Notes: generated by a model from the letters alone, not told the origin. Counted from the first letter of the stretch, positions 8,688 to 19,207 are shown. The stretch: DNA of 64,000 nt from Nakamurella antarctica (GCF_003860405.1 NZ_CP034170.1:1922001-1986000), one strand, 5' to 3'. Program-made: numbers and translations.

Positions 8688-9692
8688 CTAGGGCGTGTCG
8701 TTTTTCCCCGGGTCAATCGCAGAGCTGGCGGAATATGCTGGACCTGCTTCGTCGCCGGTCGTGGCAGCTTTAACTATCGCGCCCGCCGCGTCCACACCAA
8801 GCCTGTCACTAGTGAACCCCTGGACGCCGTCCCACGGCGCCAGGTCAAGTGCCCCGGTCGACAGCGCGAGAACCGACGGACCCGCGCCAGAAATGACTGC
8901 TGCAACCCCGGCAGATCGCAGTCGCGCGACCAAGTTCGCCGACGCAGGCATGGCAGAAGACCGGTAGCTCTGATGCAGTAGGTCGACGGTTCCGTCCATC
9001 AAATAGGAAGGATCGACGGTGAGCGCGTGCAGCAGGACCGCGGTAGCCGCCGAGTTAGCCGCGGCATCACGGTGAGAGATGTTCATTGGCAACATATTTC
9101 GGGCCGCTTTGGTCGAACTGTGAGTCTGCGCGCTGAACACCACCAGCTCAATAGTGGGGTGCACCTGCGCGCGGATGGTCTTGACCGCCCGCTCGACGGG
9201 CGTCCACGACACAGTCAAACCACCAAAAATCGCCGGCGCGACGTTATCTGGATGACCCTCCATTTCGGTTGCCAGTGCAAGGATGTCGTCATCGGTGAGC
9301 GCCTGCGCGGCGGGCCCACCCAGCGCTCGAGCCAGCATCATCCCGGCGACGGTCGCCGCCGCGGACGAGCCTTGGCCGCCCCCGTGCGGAATCCGATTGA
9401 CGCACTCGAGAGCCAGCGCGGGGGCGCTCTCCCCCGAGCGGGCAAACACTCTGGCGGCCGCTCGCAGAACCAGGTGCCTATCGTCCAACGGCACCGTGCG
9501 CGCGCCAACACCGCGCACCCGAACTTGGGATGGGCCTTCGATAATGTGCGCGGTCACTTCGTCGTAGCGCGCCATGGCAAGTCCGAAGCAGTCATACCCC
9601 GGCCCGAGGTTCGCCGAAGTGGCAGGCACGCGCACCGTTACTCGATACTCGCCGCCTCTCGCATCTGGTTGCGACGTCGATACAGACGCCAT
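8688..9692 (-). CDS. thrB: Homoserine kinase
   Basis: ThrB phosphorylates homoserine in threonine synthesis. The GHMP-kinase protein of about 334 residues carries VPATSANLGPGYDCFG near 22-37, the ATP-binding glycine/serine loop HGGGQGSSAAATVAGMML near 108-125 and a C-terminal ISGAGPSVLAL motif near 265. The ATG at 9692 overlaps the thrC stop by one base (TGATG); a GTG one codon upstream is also possible. It is the third gene of hom-thrC-thrB and is translationally coupled to thrC. Confidence 0.95.
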   Translation of the reverse strand: MASVSTSQPDARGGEYRVTVRVPATSANLGPGYDCFGLAMARYDEVTAHIIEGPSQVRVRGVGARTVPLDDRHLVLRAAARVFARSGESAPALALECVNRIPHGGGQGSSAAATVAGMMLARALGGPAAQALTDDDILALATEMEGHPDNVAPAIFGGLTVSWTPVERAVKTIRAQVHPTIELVVFSAQTHSSTKAARNMLPMNISHRDAAANSAATAVLLHALTVDPSYLMDGTVDLLHQSYRSSAMPASANLVARLRSAGVAAVISGAGPSVLALSTGALDLAPWDGVQGFTSDRLGVDAAGAIVKAATTGDEAGPAYSASSAIDPGKNDTP

Positions 9693-10789
9693 CACTGCAG
9701 TCCCAGTGCCTCGGTGACGGCGCCGGCATCGACTGGCACCACGACAGGATCCGTCAGCGTAGACAACGCTGTGGCCGGATCCTTCAGTCCATGGCCGGTG
9801 ACCGTGCAGACAACCAGCGAGCCCGGCGCAAGTCGGCCATCACCCGAGGTGAGCAGCAAGCCGGCGACCGAGGCCGCAGAGGCCGGTTCCACGAAAACGC
9901 CCTCCCTGCTGGCGAGCAGGCGGTAGGCAGCAAGGATCTGGTCGTCGGTGACGGCGTCAATCAAGCCGTGTGAGCTGTCCCGCGCATCGATGGCTTGGGT
10001 CCACGAAGCGGGAGAGCCGATCAGGATAGCGGTGGCGAGGGTTTGCGGGTTCTTGACGGGGTGCCCGAGAACTAACGGGGCAGAGCCAGCCGCTTGGAAA
10101 CCGAACATCCGCGGTAGCTGATCAATCAAACCATCAGCGTGATACTCCTTGTAACCCTTCCAATATGCCGTGATGTTGCCCGCATTACCGACCGGCAGTA
10201 GGTGCACATCGGGCGCACGGCCCAGGACGTCGCAGATTTCGAAGCTCGCCGTCTTCTGCCCCTCGATACGGACGGGGTTGACGGAGTTGACCAGGGCAAT
10301 TTCTGGATGATCAACCACGACTTTGCGTGCCAATTCCAAACAGTCGTCAAAATTTCCCTGCACCTGCAAGATCTTTGCGCCGTAGGCGACCGCCTGCGCC
10401 AGTTTCCCAGCGGCGATCTTTCCTTGCGGAATCAGGACCGCGCTAGTGATCCCCGCGCGGGCGGCATAGGCAGCGGCGGAGGCGGAGGTGTTTCCCGTTG
10501 ACGCGCAGATGACGGCCTTCGCCCCGTTCGCGAGAGCGTGAGTGACGGCAACCGTCATCCCGCGGTCCTTAAACGAGCCGGTCGGGTTCGCCCCTTCGAT
10601 CTTGAGATACACCTGCATCCCGGTTATCTCGCTCAGCGCAGGCGCGGGGAGCAACGGGGTTCCCCCTTCAAAAAGGGTAATAACCTTGGCGCCGGCCGGG
10701 ATCGCGACTCGGTCGGCGTAAGCGGTGATGAGTCCGGGCCACCGGGTATGCGTGGCGCCAGCCAGGGGCGAGGCAACGGTTTTCGTCAT
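9692..10789 (-). CDS. thrC: Threonine synthase
   Basis: ThrC converts O-phosphohomoserine to threonine with pyridoxal phosphate. In the 365-residue protein the PLP lysine is K74 in [12 protein letters not shown], the phosphate cradle is [19 protein letters not shown] near 95-113 and [15 protein letters not shown] lies near 190. ATG 10789 is preferred because GGAAGA lies eight bases before it, whereas the upstream GTG 10804 has no site. It lies 77 bases after hom and overlaps thrB. Confidence 0.95.
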   Translation of the reverse strand: MTKTVASPLAGATHTRWPGLITAYADRVAIPAGAKVITLFEGGTPLLPAPALSEITGMQVYLKIEGANPTGSFKDRGMTVAVTHALANGAKAVICASTGNTSASAAAYAARAGITSAVLIPQGKIAAGKLAQAVAYGAKILQVQGNFDDCLELARKVVVDHPEIALVNSVNPVRIEGQKTASFEICDVLGRAPDVHLLPVGNAGNITAYWKGYKEYHADGLIDQLPRMFGFQAAGSAPLVLGHPVKNPQTLATAILIGSPASWTQAIDARDSSHGLIDAVTDDQILAAYRLLASREGVFVEPASAASVAGLLLTSGDGRLAPGSLVVCTVTGHGLKDPATALSTLTDPVVVPVDAGAVTEALGLQ

Positions 10790-10866
10790 ATGTTTGTCTT
10801 CCACGTGCGAAGGGTTATGCGGATTGCCAGCAAAATGCGAGGGATGGTGCGGGCGGGAACCTGCAC

Positions 10867-12174
10867 CTATTCAGCGTTGGCCACCCGCATCACCGAGTTC
10901 ACTTTACGGACCGCGGTCATTTCTCCGAGTTCGTTCACGGTTGCTGCCAGCGCGGAGTCGACTCCGGTGTGTGTGACGACCACCAAGGTGGCATCGTTGC
11001 CGGTCCCCTGCTGGCGCACTGTCGAGATCGAAACACCATGGTCAGCAAAGCATTTCGCTACCTGGGCCAAGACTCCCGCTCTATCGTCCACGTCCATCGA
11101 GATGTGATACATGGTGGGAACGTCACCTATCGGCTGCAGCGGCAGATCCGCGTAGGCCGATTCACGAGGGCCACGACCCCCTACAAGTTTGTTCCTCGCG
11201 ACGGTAACCAGGTCACCCATCACCGCGGATGCTGTGGGGGCCCCGCCGGCGCCGGGGCCGTAGAACATCAGCTTCCCAGCAGCTTCCGCTTCGACATACA
11301 CCGCGTTATAGGCACCGTTGACGCTCGCCAGCGGGTGGGTACGCGGCAACATCACCGGGTGCACCCGGGCCGAGATGCGTTCCCCTGAACCATCGCTGAC
11401 GCGTTCGCAAATTGCGAGAAGCTTTACGGTGCAACCAATCTCGTCAGCCGCGGCAATGACGGCAGCGGAGACCTGTGAGATGCCCTCGCGATGCACGTCA
11501 TCGACCGACACCCGGGTGTGGAACGCGAGGGAGGCCAAGATTGCGGCCTTCGACGCTGCATCAAACCCTTCGACATCTGCCGTCGGATCTGCCTCGGCAT
11601 ATCCGAGCCGGGTAGCCTCTGCGAGCGCATCGTCGTAGGAATCACCACTGGCATCCATCGCGGACAGGATGTAATTGGTAGTCCCGTTGACAATCCCCAT
11701 GATGCGCGAGATGCGGTCTCCGGCAAGGGATTCGCGAATCGGGCGAATCAGCGGGATCGCGCCGGCGACGGCAGCCTCGAAATAAAGGTTGGCGCCGCTC
11801 GCATCGGCTGCCTCATAAAGCTCCGGTCCGTGCGCTGCGAGCAGTGCCTTGTTCGCGGTAACCACGCCAGCGCCGCGGTTGAGGGCCGTCAGTAATAGCT
11901 CTCGGGCTGGCTCAAGACCGCCCATTACTTCGATGACAACATCGATGGTGGGGTCCGCGGCCAGCGCGGCGGAGTCCGTCGTTAGGAGCGAGGGATCGAC
12001 CGCTGGGTAGTTGTGCGGGCTCCGCACCGCGACGGCAGCGACAAGCACCGGAGCGCCTACCCGAGCCGTGATCTCGTCCGCCTGTTCGGTCAACAGCCGA
12101 AGAACCTCCGACCCCACGACGCCGCAACCCAACAACCCCACCCTGATGGTGCGATCGAACGGTGGCGCGCTCAT
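10867..12174 (-). CDS. hom: Homoserine dehydrogenase with C-terminal ACT domain
   Basis: The enzyme reduces aspartate semialdehyde to homoserine, the branch point to threonine and methionine. The 435-residue protein has the Rossmann loop [17 protein letters not shown] near 12-28, [10 protein letters not shown] near 105, the catalytic region [11 protein letters not shown] near 160 with [16 protein letters not shown] near 191, and a C-terminal ACT domain from about 345 ([19 protein letters not shown]), the usual site of threonine feedback. ATG 12174 follows GGAGG at six bases and overlaps the upstream small membrane gene as ATGA. Confidence 0.96.
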   Translation of the reverse strand: MSAPPFDRTIRVGLLGCGVVGSEVLRLLTEQADEITARVGAPVLVAAVAVRSPHNYPAVDPSLLTTDSAALAADPTIDVVIEVMGGLEPARELLLTALNRGAGVVTANKALLAAHGPELYEAADASGANLYFEAAVAGAIPLIRPIRESLAGDRISRIMGIVNGTTNYILSAMDASGDSYDDALAEATRLGYAEADPTADVEGFDAASKAAILASLAFHTRVSVDDVHREGISQVSAAVIAAADEIGCTVKLLAICERVSDGSGERISARVHPVMLPRTHPLASVNGAYNAVYVEAEAAGKLMFYGPGAGGAPTASAVMGDLVTVARNKLVGGRGPRESAYADLPLQPIGDVPTMYHISMDVDDRAGVLAQVAKCFADHGVSISTVRQQGTGNDATLVVVTHTGVDSALAATVNELGEMTAVRKVNSVMRVANAE

Positions 12175-12392
12175 CTGGAACCTCCGGGGCGACTCGCCTT
12201 GAGCCACATCCGAATGGCGAACGCCAGGAGTGCCAGCACCACCAAGACGACCAGTACAGCAATAACTGCCTTGGTTCCGGGTGACATGTTGGGGTTGATC
12301 AGCAGCACGATGATGAGTACCGCGCCCAGCGTCAGCAGGCTGATGCCGGGGATCAGCGAAGGCTGCTTGGGTGCTTGTTTTGGATTGGTCAC
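12171..12392 (-). CDS. Small two-helix membrane protein between lysA and hom
   Basis: The 73-residue product has two hydrophobic helices (about 13-33 and 41-64) separated by NPNMSPGTK, with basic ends, and no cysteine or catalytic motif. I do not recognise a named family. It starts at GTG 12392, overlapping the lysA stop by four bases (GTGA), and its stop overlaps the hom start by four bases (ATGA). This tight placement inside an amino-acid operon argues that it is translated. Its role is unknown. Confidence 0.7.
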   Translation of the reverse strand: MTNPKQAPKQPSLIPGISLLTLGAVLIIVLLINPNMSPGTKAVIAVLVVLVVLALLAFAIRMWLKASRPGGSR

Positions 12393-13807
12393 CAGGTCTC
12401 CAGACGCATGAGGTCGTTGTCGGTTTCGCGGCGCAGGACTGTGCGGGCCACGCCGTTTTTCACGGCTACTACTGCTGGCCGAGGCACCCGGTTGTAGTTG
12501 CTCGCCATGGCATAACAGTAGGCACCGGTCGCTGCGACGGCGATCAGATCCCCCACTGCAAGATCATCAGGCAGGTAGCAGTCTCGAACCACGATGTCGC
12601 CGCTCTCGCAGTGCTTTCCCACCACGCGCGACGAAATCGCCGGGGCGGTCGAGGTTCTCGAGGCAAGGACGACGGTGTAATCGGCGTCGTATAGTGCTGT
12701 CCGGATATTGTCACTCATGCCGCCATCTACGGATACGTAGCGACGGGTGTGGCCCCCATCCAAGGTGACATCCTTGATGGTTCCGACTTCGTACACCGTG
12801 ATGGTCCCGGGGCCAGCGATGGCCCGGCCAGGCTCGACAGCAATCTTCGGCGCCACGAGTCCTGCGGCTTGGCACTCGCGACTCACGATGTCCTGCAACG
12901 ACTTCGCCATCGCGTCGGGCGGGGTCGGATCGTCATCCGAGGTGTAAGCGATGCCGAGCCCCCCGCCGAGGTCCAGCGTGCGGATGCTTGCCAGCAATTG
13001 CGGGTGTTCGGCGGTGATTGATCCCAGCAACCCCACCACGCGGTGCGCCGCGACCTCAAATCCACTGGGATCGAAGATCTGCGAACCTATGTGGCTGTGC
13101 AGGCCCATCAGAACGAGGCCACGGCAGGCAACGATGCGCCTCACGGCCTCGGCAGCATCCCCCGCCGCAAGTGAAAACCCAAACTTCTGGTCCTCATGCG
13201 CTGTGGCGATGAACTCGTGGGTGTGCGCCTCGACGCCGACGGTAATGCGCGTCATCACCGGAATAGGGTCGGCGTTCTCATCGCGGCCTTCGGCGATGTC
13301 TACCAACCTAGCAATCTCGTAATACGAATCGACGACGATGGCGCCGACTCCTGCGTCGACTGCGGTTCGCAGTTCGGCATCGGATTTGTTGGAGCCATGG
13401 AACGCAATGCGCTCGGCGGGGAATCCAGCCCGTAGTGCTACCGCGAGCTCACCGCCCGTGCAGACGTCGAGGCCGATGCCTTCCTCACTCAGCCATCGCG
13501 CTATCTCGCCACAAAGAAAGGCTTTTCCGGCGTAGTGGATGGCACTTGCCGAGCCGAATGCGTCGGCGAAATCGTGGCAACGGGAACGGAAGTCGGCTTC
13601 ATCGATCACCATCACCGGCGTGTCGAACTCTGCGGCAAGATCGCGCACATCTTTTCCTGCAACCATCATCGATCCGTCGAGGCTGCTGCGAGAAAGTGAT
13701 CGCGGCCAGACTTTGGGGTCCACGGCGTTCAGATCCGAAGCCGGTGCGTAGCCGTGCCGCTCGGGAACAACCTCGCCGTGCCGCGGTCCTGCCGGATGCG
13801 CTCTCAC
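12389..13807 (-). CDS. lysA: Diaminopimelate decarboxylase
   Basis: LysA makes lysine from meso-diaminopimelate with pyridoxal phosphate. The 472-residue protein has a 45-residue N-terminal extension, then the alanine-racemase-type barrel with PLP lysine K95 (HYAGKAFLC), HSHIGSQIF near 239, [11 protein letters not shown] near 278 and the C-terminal [14 protein letters not shown] near 431 that completes the active site. GTG 13807 overlaps the argS stop by four bases. The order argS-lysA-hom-thrC-thrB is well known in corynebacteria and relatives. Confidence 0.95.
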   Translation of the reverse strand: MRAHPAGPRHGEVVPERHGYAPASDLNAVDPKVWPRSLSRSSLDGSMMVAGKDVRDLAAEFDTPVMVIDEADFRSRCHDFADAFGSASAIHYAGKAFLCGEIARWLSEEGIGLDVCTGGELAVALRAGFPAERIAFHGSNKSDAELRTAVDAGVGAIVVDSYYEIARLVDIAEGRDENADPIPVMTRITVGVEAHTHEFIATAHEDQKFGFSLAAGDAAEAVRRIVACRGLVLMGLHSHIGSQIFDPSGFEVAAHRVVGLLGSITAEHPQLLASIRTLDLGGGLGIAYTSDDDPTPPDAMAKSLQDIVSRECQAAGLVAPKIAVEPGRAIAGPGTITVYEVGTIKDVTLDGGHTRRYVSVDGGMSDNIRTALYDADYTVVLASRTSTAPAISSRVVGKHCESGDIVVRDCYLPDDLAVGDLIAVAATGAYCYAMASNYNRVPRPAVVAVKNGVARTVLRRETDNDLMRLETW

Positions 13808-15468
13808 ATCCGCTCCGGCGCCGTGATGCCCAGAACGCCAAGACCGTTAGCCAGTACCTGGCGGGTAGCCGCACAGAGCTCTAGGCGAGCGTAGTGTGCC
13901 GCACTCGCGGGCTCATCCCCCAGGGGAAGCACTCTGACCGCATCATAAAACCGGTGGTAGGTGCCAGCCAGGTCCTCCAGGTAGCGAGCAATCCGATGGG
14001 GTTCACGCAGTTCCGCGGACGTGGACATCACCTTCGGGAAGGCTGCAAGCTGGGCGACCACGTTGGACTCCTGCTGGGTATCGAGCACTGCCGGATCGAA
14101 CTTGGGCGCGTCCTCCGAGCCGGGAACGAGCCCAAGCTCGGCCGCATTGCGGGCCAGCGACGCAAGCCGCGCATGGGCATATTGGACGTAATAGACGGGG
14201 TTGTCACTCGACTGTTTGGTCCATAGGTCCAAGTCGAGATCCACCGAGGTGTCAACCGAGTAGCGGATCAATGCATACCTGCCAGCGTCGACTCCCACCG
14301 CGTCGATCAAATCGTCCAGGCTCACCGTCGTGCCCGCACGCTTACTCATCCGGACGGGCTGTCCGCCTGCCACCAAATTCACCATCTGTCCGATCAAAAC
14401 CTCGACGCTGGCTGGATCATCGCCGAAGGCGGCGGCCGCTGCCTTCAACCGAGAAATGTAGCCATGGTGATCAGCGCCGAGCATGTAGATACACAAGTCA
14501 AATCCGCGGCTGCGCTTGTCCAAGAAGTACGCCAGGTCGCCGGCAATGTAGGCGGGGTTGCCGTCGCTCTTAATGACCACCCGGTCTTTATCGTCTCCGT
14601 ATTCGGTGGACGCAAGCCACCAGGCGCCATCCTTTTCGTAGAGCTTTCCGGAGGTCTTCAGCCGGTCGACCGCCCGTTCAACGGCACCGGAGCTGTGCAA
14701 CGAATCTTCGTGGAAATAGACGTCAAAGTCGGTGCGGAAGCTGTGCAGCGTTGCTTTGATTTCGGTGAACATGAGGTCGACACCGACCTTGGCGTAGACG
14801 GCCATCGCAGCTTCGTCATCCATGCTGGTGACGTGCGGAGCCACTGCCGCGACGTGCGCTGCTATATCGGTGATGTAGCTTCCGGCGTAACCGTTTTCCG
14901 GGGTTTCCCGCCCGCGTGCGGCAGCCAGCAACGAAGAGGCAAATCGGTCGATCTGCGCCCCAGCGTCGTTGAAGTAGTACTCGCGCACCACGTCAGCTCC
15001 CTGCGCGCTCAGGACGCGTCCCAGCGCATCGCCCACCGCAGCCCAACGAGCTCCACCGATGTGGACGGGACCGGTCGGGTTGGCCGAGACAAATTCTAGG
15101 TTGATCTTCTTGCCCGAAAGGGCGTCGCCGTGGCCGTATTCAGCGCCCGCTGCGAGAACCTCGGTGACCACGGCGCCAGCAGCCGCCGCGTCCAGCCGAA
15201 TATTGAGAAAGCCCGGCCCTGCGACCTCGACCTCGCTAATTCCGTCAACCTGGCGCAGATGATCTGCGATGAGCTGGGCTACCTCGCGCGGCGGGCGGGC
15301 GAGGTGCTTCGCGATCTTCAGCGCGACCGATGTCGCATAGTCGCCATGTTCGCGCGAGCGGGGTCGCTCGACGGTGATTTCTTCAGTCGCGGCAATCACC
15401 CAGCCGCCGGATGCGGCTGCAGCGCTCAGGGCAGCATGGATGGCAGCGGATAGCTGTGCGGGGTTCAC
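13804..15468 (-). CDS. argS: Arginyl-tRNA synthetase
   Basis: This class I synthetase charges tRNA-Arg. In the 554-residue protein the HIGH-like site is [20 protein letters not shown] near 126-145 and the KMSKS-like loop is [14 protein letters not shown] near 370. The N-terminal tRNA-binding domain (about 1-110) and the C-terminal DALR anticodon domain (from about 435) are both present. GTG 15468 begins the operon that runs to thrB. A tRNA-Arg(CCG) gene starts 190 bases away on the opposite strand. Confidence 0.96.
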   Translation of the reverse strand: MNPAQLSAAIHAALSAAAASGGWVIAATEEITVERPRSREHGDYATSVALKIAKHLARPPREVAQLIADHLRQVDGISEVEVAGPGFLNIRLDAAAAGAVVTEVLAAGAEYGHGDALSGKKINLEFVSANPTGPVHIGGARWAAVGDALGRVLSAQGADVVREYYFNDAGAQIDRFASSLLAAARGRETPENGYAGSYITDIAAHVAAVAPHVTSMDDEAAMAVYAKVGVDLMFTEIKATLHSFRTDFDVYFHEDSLHSSGAVERAVDRLKTSGKLYEKDGAWWLASTEYGDDKDRVVIKSDGNPAYIAGDLAYFLDKRSRGFDLCIYMLGADHHGYISRLKAAAAAFGDDPASVEVLIGQMVNLVAGGQPVRMSKRAGTTVSLDDLIDAVGVDAGRYALIRYSVDTSVDLDLDLWTKQSSDNPVYYVQYAHARLASLARNAAELGLVPGSEDAPKFDPAVLDTQQESNVVAQLAAFPKVMSTSAELREPHRIARYLEDLAGTYHRFYDAVRVLPLGDEPASAAHYARLELCAATRQVLANGLGVLGITAPERM

Positions 15469-15657
15469 ACCCCTATCTTAGGAAATTTCCACCGCCTGTT
15501 TTACCGGTACTGGACAGTTCTCGATGCGCGATACGTCACCGATGACGACAGCACACACCCACGCGGGGCTTCCCGGCGTGGGTGTGGATTGGACCGCGCG
15601 CGGTGGCGGCATTGTTGGCTCCGGCGACTCCTTGCTTCGGGTAACATTATTTTTCGC

Positions 15658-15732
15658 GCCCCCGTAGCTCAGGGGATAGAGCACCGCCCTCCGGAGGCGG
15701 GAGCGCAGGTTCGAATCCTGCCGGGGGCACCA
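15658..15732 (+). tRNA. tRNA-Arg(CCG)
   Basis: A full cloverleaf is visible: acceptor GCCCCCG/CGGGGGC, D arm GCTC-AGGGGATA-GAGC, anticodon stem CCGCC/GGCGG with loop CTCCGGA (anticodon CCG), and T arm GCAGGTTCGAATCCTGC. The CCA end is encoded at 15730-15732. It reads the CGG arginine codon and is divergent from argS. Confidence 0.97.
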
Positions 15733-15798
15733 AAGCCCGAGGCGCACTAGCCACACCTACCAACTCCCGATGCCTATTCAGATGTCCGGTACCTCGCG

Positions 15799-16071
15799 CT
15801 AGGCGACGTTTTCCCCCGAAATCGCGGGGCGAGATATTTTGCGACGAACATCTGTGGCCCGTAACCAGATGTGGCGAACCGACGCGGTGTCTCCCGGAGT
15901 TTGTTGCCAGGCAACCATGACGTGGCCCGCAGTCCAGCGGATTGCGTGGCCAGGCCACCACTCTTCGTCCTCGCCGCTCAGTACCAGTCGCAAAATAACG
16001 GGGATCCGGCCCATTGCCCCGTTGGGTATGTGAGCCGGCATCTCCTCGTTGAGATACCAGGGAGCAGCCAT
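15799..16071 (-). CDS. Conserved hypothetical actinobacterial protein
   Basis: The product of about 90 residues contains MGRIPVILRLVLSGEDEEWW followed by PGHAIRWTAGHVMVAWQ and a basic C-terminus. Short Trp-rich proteins of this form, with a beta-rich RxPVxLRL start and a WTAGHVMVAW strand, are common in actinomycetes and have no known function. The start is uncertain: ATG 16071 has no ribosome site, and ATG 16041 and 16014 are alternatives. It follows the MYG1-type gene by 59 bases on the same strand. Confidence 0.55.
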   Translation of the reverse strand: MAAPWYLNEEMPAHIPNGAMGRIPVILRLVLSGEDEEWWPGHAIRWTAGHVMVAWQQTPGDTASVRHIWLRATDVRRKISRPAISGENVA

Positions 16072-16130
16072 ACTGCTATCGAACACGTGTTCGGAGATGC
16101 AGTCAAGAAGGAAAGGCTGGCTGGGAAGAA

Positions 16131-17033
16131 TTAAGTATTCACTGAGTCCGCGATGGCAAGCCTGAGAAGCTCTTCGGCCCCGGTCCGGCTCTGCGCCGCA
16201 GCGATGAATCCAGCTTTGTGACAGAACACCGCGTCCGACACACCCGTCTCCGCGCCGAGTTCGGCTCCGGAGAGCCCACGCCATGCTTGCGGGAAAGGCT
16301 TCCTGGAGCCAAATTGGGATCCGTTGGGCCGCACGGTCTGAATTGTCCAGCCGCCGTTGGTATTTGGGAACATCGTGTACAGCAATTCTGGCTGCACTGA
16401 GGCAATCCGCCCGTGTGGGACGAATGCGTCGAGCACTAGGTATCTGGGATCGGGCGTCGCCTGATAGCGCTCCAGGAACAACTTCTCCGCAGCCTCATCT
16501 TGCGAAAATTTCGCCTTCAGACGCAGGAGAATCTGGGTGGCAAGCTGGACGGCGACGTCGAACTGATCATCGAAATTGGCCTCGCCCAGCCCGTCGATCG
16601 GATTGAGAAGACCCAACACACTCGAGATGTCGAACGGAAGGGTGTTGAACTCGTTCAGGGTGTAGAGGTCCTGGCCGTTATCTACAGCATCGATGGATTC
16701 GACCAGTCGAGAGTCGATGCGTCGACTCACCTTTTCGTCGCCGTCGCAAAATTGCGTTCCGTACTCGCGCCACAAAAGCCCAAATGCCGAGTAGAGAATT
16801 CCGTTCGTCCGGGCGCCGCTGCTGAGCTGGTGGTGGTCGAATCGTCTGGATTCAACATCGAATATGCCGCCGACGTCGAGAACGATGTCGGCGGCAGCCA
16901 GCACAGTCTCATCTCGAGTCCGGACCACGGTGGCGTCAGGATGCAGATGGCGTAAAAGCGCCACGCCTAAAACGTCGTCTGCGTGGAATTTGCCGTTGTG
17001 GGTAGCGATGATCACGGATCCAAGCCTAGGCAC
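16131..17033 (-). CDS. MYG1 (UPF0160) family metal-dependent protein
   Basis: The 300-residue protein has the MYG1 N-terminus IIATHNGKFHADDVLGVALL, which resembles DHH phosphoesterases, followed by DIVLDVGG, RRFDHHQ near 63-69 and ESIDAVDNGQ near 114. The C-terminal part has the family's RPNGSQFGSRKPFPQAWRGL and AVFCHKAGFIAAA segments. Eukaryotic MYG1 is a 3'-5' RNA exonuclease; the bacterial role is not established. Length matches the family. GTG 17033 is taken, with GTG 17015 also possible, and it has its own intergenic region before it. Confidence 0.85.
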   Translation of the reverse strand: MPRLGSVIIATHNGKFHADDVLGVALLRHLHPDATVVRTRDETVLAAADIVLDVGGIFDVESRRFDHHQLSSGARTNGILYSAFGLLWREYGTQFCDGDEKVSRRIDSRLVESIDAVDNGQDLYTLNEFNTLPFDISSVLGLLNPIDGLGEANFDDQFDVAVQLATQILLRLKAKFSQDEAAEKLFLERYQATPDPRYLVLDAFVPHGRIASVQPELLYTMFPNTNGGWTIQTVRPNGSQFGSRKPFPQAWRGLSGAELGAETGVSDAVFCHKAGFIAAAQSRTGAEELLRLAIADSVNT

Positions 17034-17095
17034 CGCTGACGCGGGAACCTATTTATCGCATCTCACGCTGAGCCCCTTGAGAGTGCGCAGGCAGC

Positions 17096-17929
17096 TCAGA
17101 TCCGCCCCCGCAGCGGCAGCCAGGCCAACACATCTTGGATGCGAGCATCCCAGTAGTCCCAATCGTGCCCTCCTGGGCCGAAACCTGCAGTGACGGGGGC
17201 GCCCTTTCTCCGAGCTAACGCAAGGAATTTTTCATTCTCCTGAATCAAGTTGTCCTCGGTGCCACAGCACATATACAGCTGCGGCATCACAATCCCCGAG
17301 AGGCCAGCGGGGCGCTCTGCTATCTGGCCTGCTGCCTGGTCAAAATTTTGCACAAGCCAGCCCACATCATCATTGGTGCCTTCTATCAGGGTATCCCCGA
17401 AAATGCGATCAAGCAGGTCCTTCTTCGGGTCTCCGGGGCGGGGACGCGTCGCCATGCCCAGGGATCCAGAAATGCTCGCAGCGGCGGCAAACCGTTCCGG
17501 CTGCCGCAACGCCCACTTGAATGCGCCGTATCCACCCATCGAAACGCCAGCGACGAACGTATCCTCGCGACTGCTCGAGACCTTGAAAAAACCGTCGACC
17601 AATTCTGGAAGTTCCTCCGACAGGAAGGTCCAGTACTTATTTCCGTAGATCTCGTCAGCGTAAAAACTCCGGTGCACCTGCGGCATCACGACGGCAAGGC
17701 CTAACGAGGACACATATCGCTGAATGGAGGTGCGACGGATCCAGGCAGTGTCGTCATCGGTAAATCCGTGAAGGAGATAGAGAACCTGAGGGTTGGGCGG
17801 AGCAACGGTACTTGTACTAACAGGTGCCTCCGACGCGTCTTGGCTCGGAGCGCGCTGCGGCAATATCACCGACATCGAAGTGCTGAGTCCGAGCACCTCG
17901 GAGAAGAAATCGCATCGAATGTGGGCCAT
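17096..17929 (-). CDS. Alpha/beta-hydrolase esterase (EstA / S-formylglutathione hydrolase-like)
   Basis: The 277-residue protein starts MAHIRCDFFSEVLGLSTSMS, the usual start of tributyrin-esterase and esterase D-type hydrolases. It has LLHGFTDDDTAWIRRTS (oxyanion region), nucleophile Ser in FVAGVSMGGYGAFKWA, and a late GPGGHDWDYWD that supplies the catalytic His. The fold is also that of mycolyltransferases, but no secretion signal is present, so a cytosolic carboxylesterase is more likely. The frame remains open about 80 codons upstream through low-complexity sequence, which I exclude. It is divergent from ku. Confidence 0.82.
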   Translation of the reverse strand: MAHIRCDFFSEVLGLSTSMSVILPQRAPSQDASEAPVSTSTVAPPNPQVLYLLHGFTDDDTAWIRRTSIQRYVSSLGLAVVMPQVHRSFYADEIYGNKYWTFLSEELPELVDGFFKVSSSREDTFVAGVSMGGYGAFKWALRQPERFAAAASISGSLGMATRPRPGDPKKDLLDRIFGDTLIEGTNDDVGWLVQNFDQAAGQIAERPAGLSGIVMPQLYMCCGTEDNLIQENEKFLALARRKGAPVTAGFGPGGHDWDYWDARIQDVLAWLPLRGRI

Positions 17930-18014
17930 TTTTTGTACACCACTCCCATTTCCTTCGGTGGATGGCCAGAATAACCTGATCTGGCGCGACTTCGACTGCC
18001 GCCGTATTCGTCCC

Positions 18015-18048
18015 CTCTCTCTCTCCCTCGCCCTCGCCCTCGCCCTCG
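18015..18048. repeat. Microsatellite in the esterase-ku divergent region
   Basis: A CT run (18015-18024) is followed by four perfect copies of CCCTCG (18025-18048). The tract sits about 90 bases before the esterase start and about 130 bases before the ku start, so copy-number change could alter either promoter. Confidence 0.85.
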
Positions 18049-18175
18049 GCAACCTGGCCATCCGACGCCCGAGTCGGATGGCCGTACACAGCGGCGCCCG
18101 GTGCAGCCGATACGTCTCCCGAAGAAATCCTGCGTATCGCTGGCGCTGCATCAGCAAGGCCGTCATCATGGACCG

Positions 18176-19189
18176 ATGAGACCTATTTGGACGGGATCAG
18201 TCGCATTCGGGCTCGTTAACGTGCCGGTCAAGTTGTACTCGGGCACCGAGGACCATGACGTTCGGTTCCATCAAGTCCACGCAGCAGACGGCGGACGCAT
18301 CCGGTACAGCAGAATCTGCGAATTGGACGGCGAAAAGGTGGATTTTGCCGACATCCAGAAGGCTTATGAGGCGTCGGATGGCCGAGTGGTCGTCGTCACC
18401 AACGAAGACCTCGCGAGCCTTCCCATCAACACTGATAAGGAAATCCAAGTTCTGAGTTTCGTTCCTTCAGAACAGATCGACCCGATACTGTTCGATAAGA
18501 GCTACCTCCTCGAACCGGCAGGGGCCTCCATCAAGTCTTATGTCTTATTGGCTGAAGCGTTGGCCGATGTGGACCGCGTCGCGATCGTGAACTTTGCACT
18601 ACGTCAGAAGACTCGGCTTGCTGCCTTACGCGTTCGAGACGGAGCGCTTCTCGTTCAAACTTTGCTGTGGCCCGACGAAGTGAGGGCGGCCGAATTTGAC
18701 TCGTTAGACCGCGACGTGAAGATATCCCCCGTCGAAAGAAAAATGGCCCGTTCGTTGATTGACAGCTTCGCCGATGATTTCCATCCTGAGGAACACGCCG
18801 ACCGCTACAGAGAGGAACTGCAGCAGTTGATCGACGCCAAACTTGACGGCGGCGAGGCTTTTACGAACGAACGGCCTGATTCGGACGGAGAGGACGCCGA
18901 GGTTCTCGACCTGCTGGCTGCGCTGCAACGAAGCGTGGACAAGAACGCCGGAACATCACCTTCAGTCAGGACGCGTCCCGCGACGTCCGCAGCTCCCAAG
19001 CATCCAGCAGCCAAAACTGGGGCTAAGGCCAAAACTCCGGTGAGAACCAAGCCCGCGGCGAAGACCCCTGCCGCCCAGAGTGCTCCAGCGAAGGCCCGAG
19101 CGGCCGCCGCAGCGCCCGGCGAGTCGCCAACTGCGGCTGCCGCCGAAAAGCCGACGCCTCGCAAACGGGCAACAAAGAAGTCTGCCTGA
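18176..19189 (+). CDS. ku: Non-homologous end-joining protein Ku
   Basis: Ku binds DNA ends and recruits LigD in bacterial end joining. The 337-residue product starts MRPIWTGSVAFGLVNVPVKL, the characteristic Ku N-terminus, then FHQVHAADGGRIRY and the core beta-barrel to about residue 255. The last 85 residues are rich in Lys, Ala and Pro, a basic tail known in actinobacterial Ku to contact DNA. ATG 18176 is selected by homology; its ribosome site is weak. No ligD is adjacent, so the partner must lie elsewhere if present. Confidence 0.95.
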   Translation: MRPIWTGSVAFGLVNVPVKLYSGTEDHDVRFHQVHAADGGRIRYSRICELDGEKVDFADIQKAYEASDGRVVVVTNEDLASLPINTDKEIQVLSFVPSEQIDPILFDKSYLLEPAGASIKSYVLLAEALADVDRVAIVNFALRQKTRLAALRVRDGALLVQTLLWPDEVRAAEFDSLDRDVKISPVERKMARSLIDSFADDFHPEEHADRYREELQQLIDAKLDGGEAFTNERPDSDGEDAEVLDLLAALQRSVDKNAGTSPSVRTRPATSAAPKHPAAKTGAKAKTPVRTKPAAKTPAAQSAPAKARAAAAAPGESPTAAAAEKPTPRKRATKKSA

Positions 19190-19207
19190 GCTACGAGAGG
19201 AGATCAC

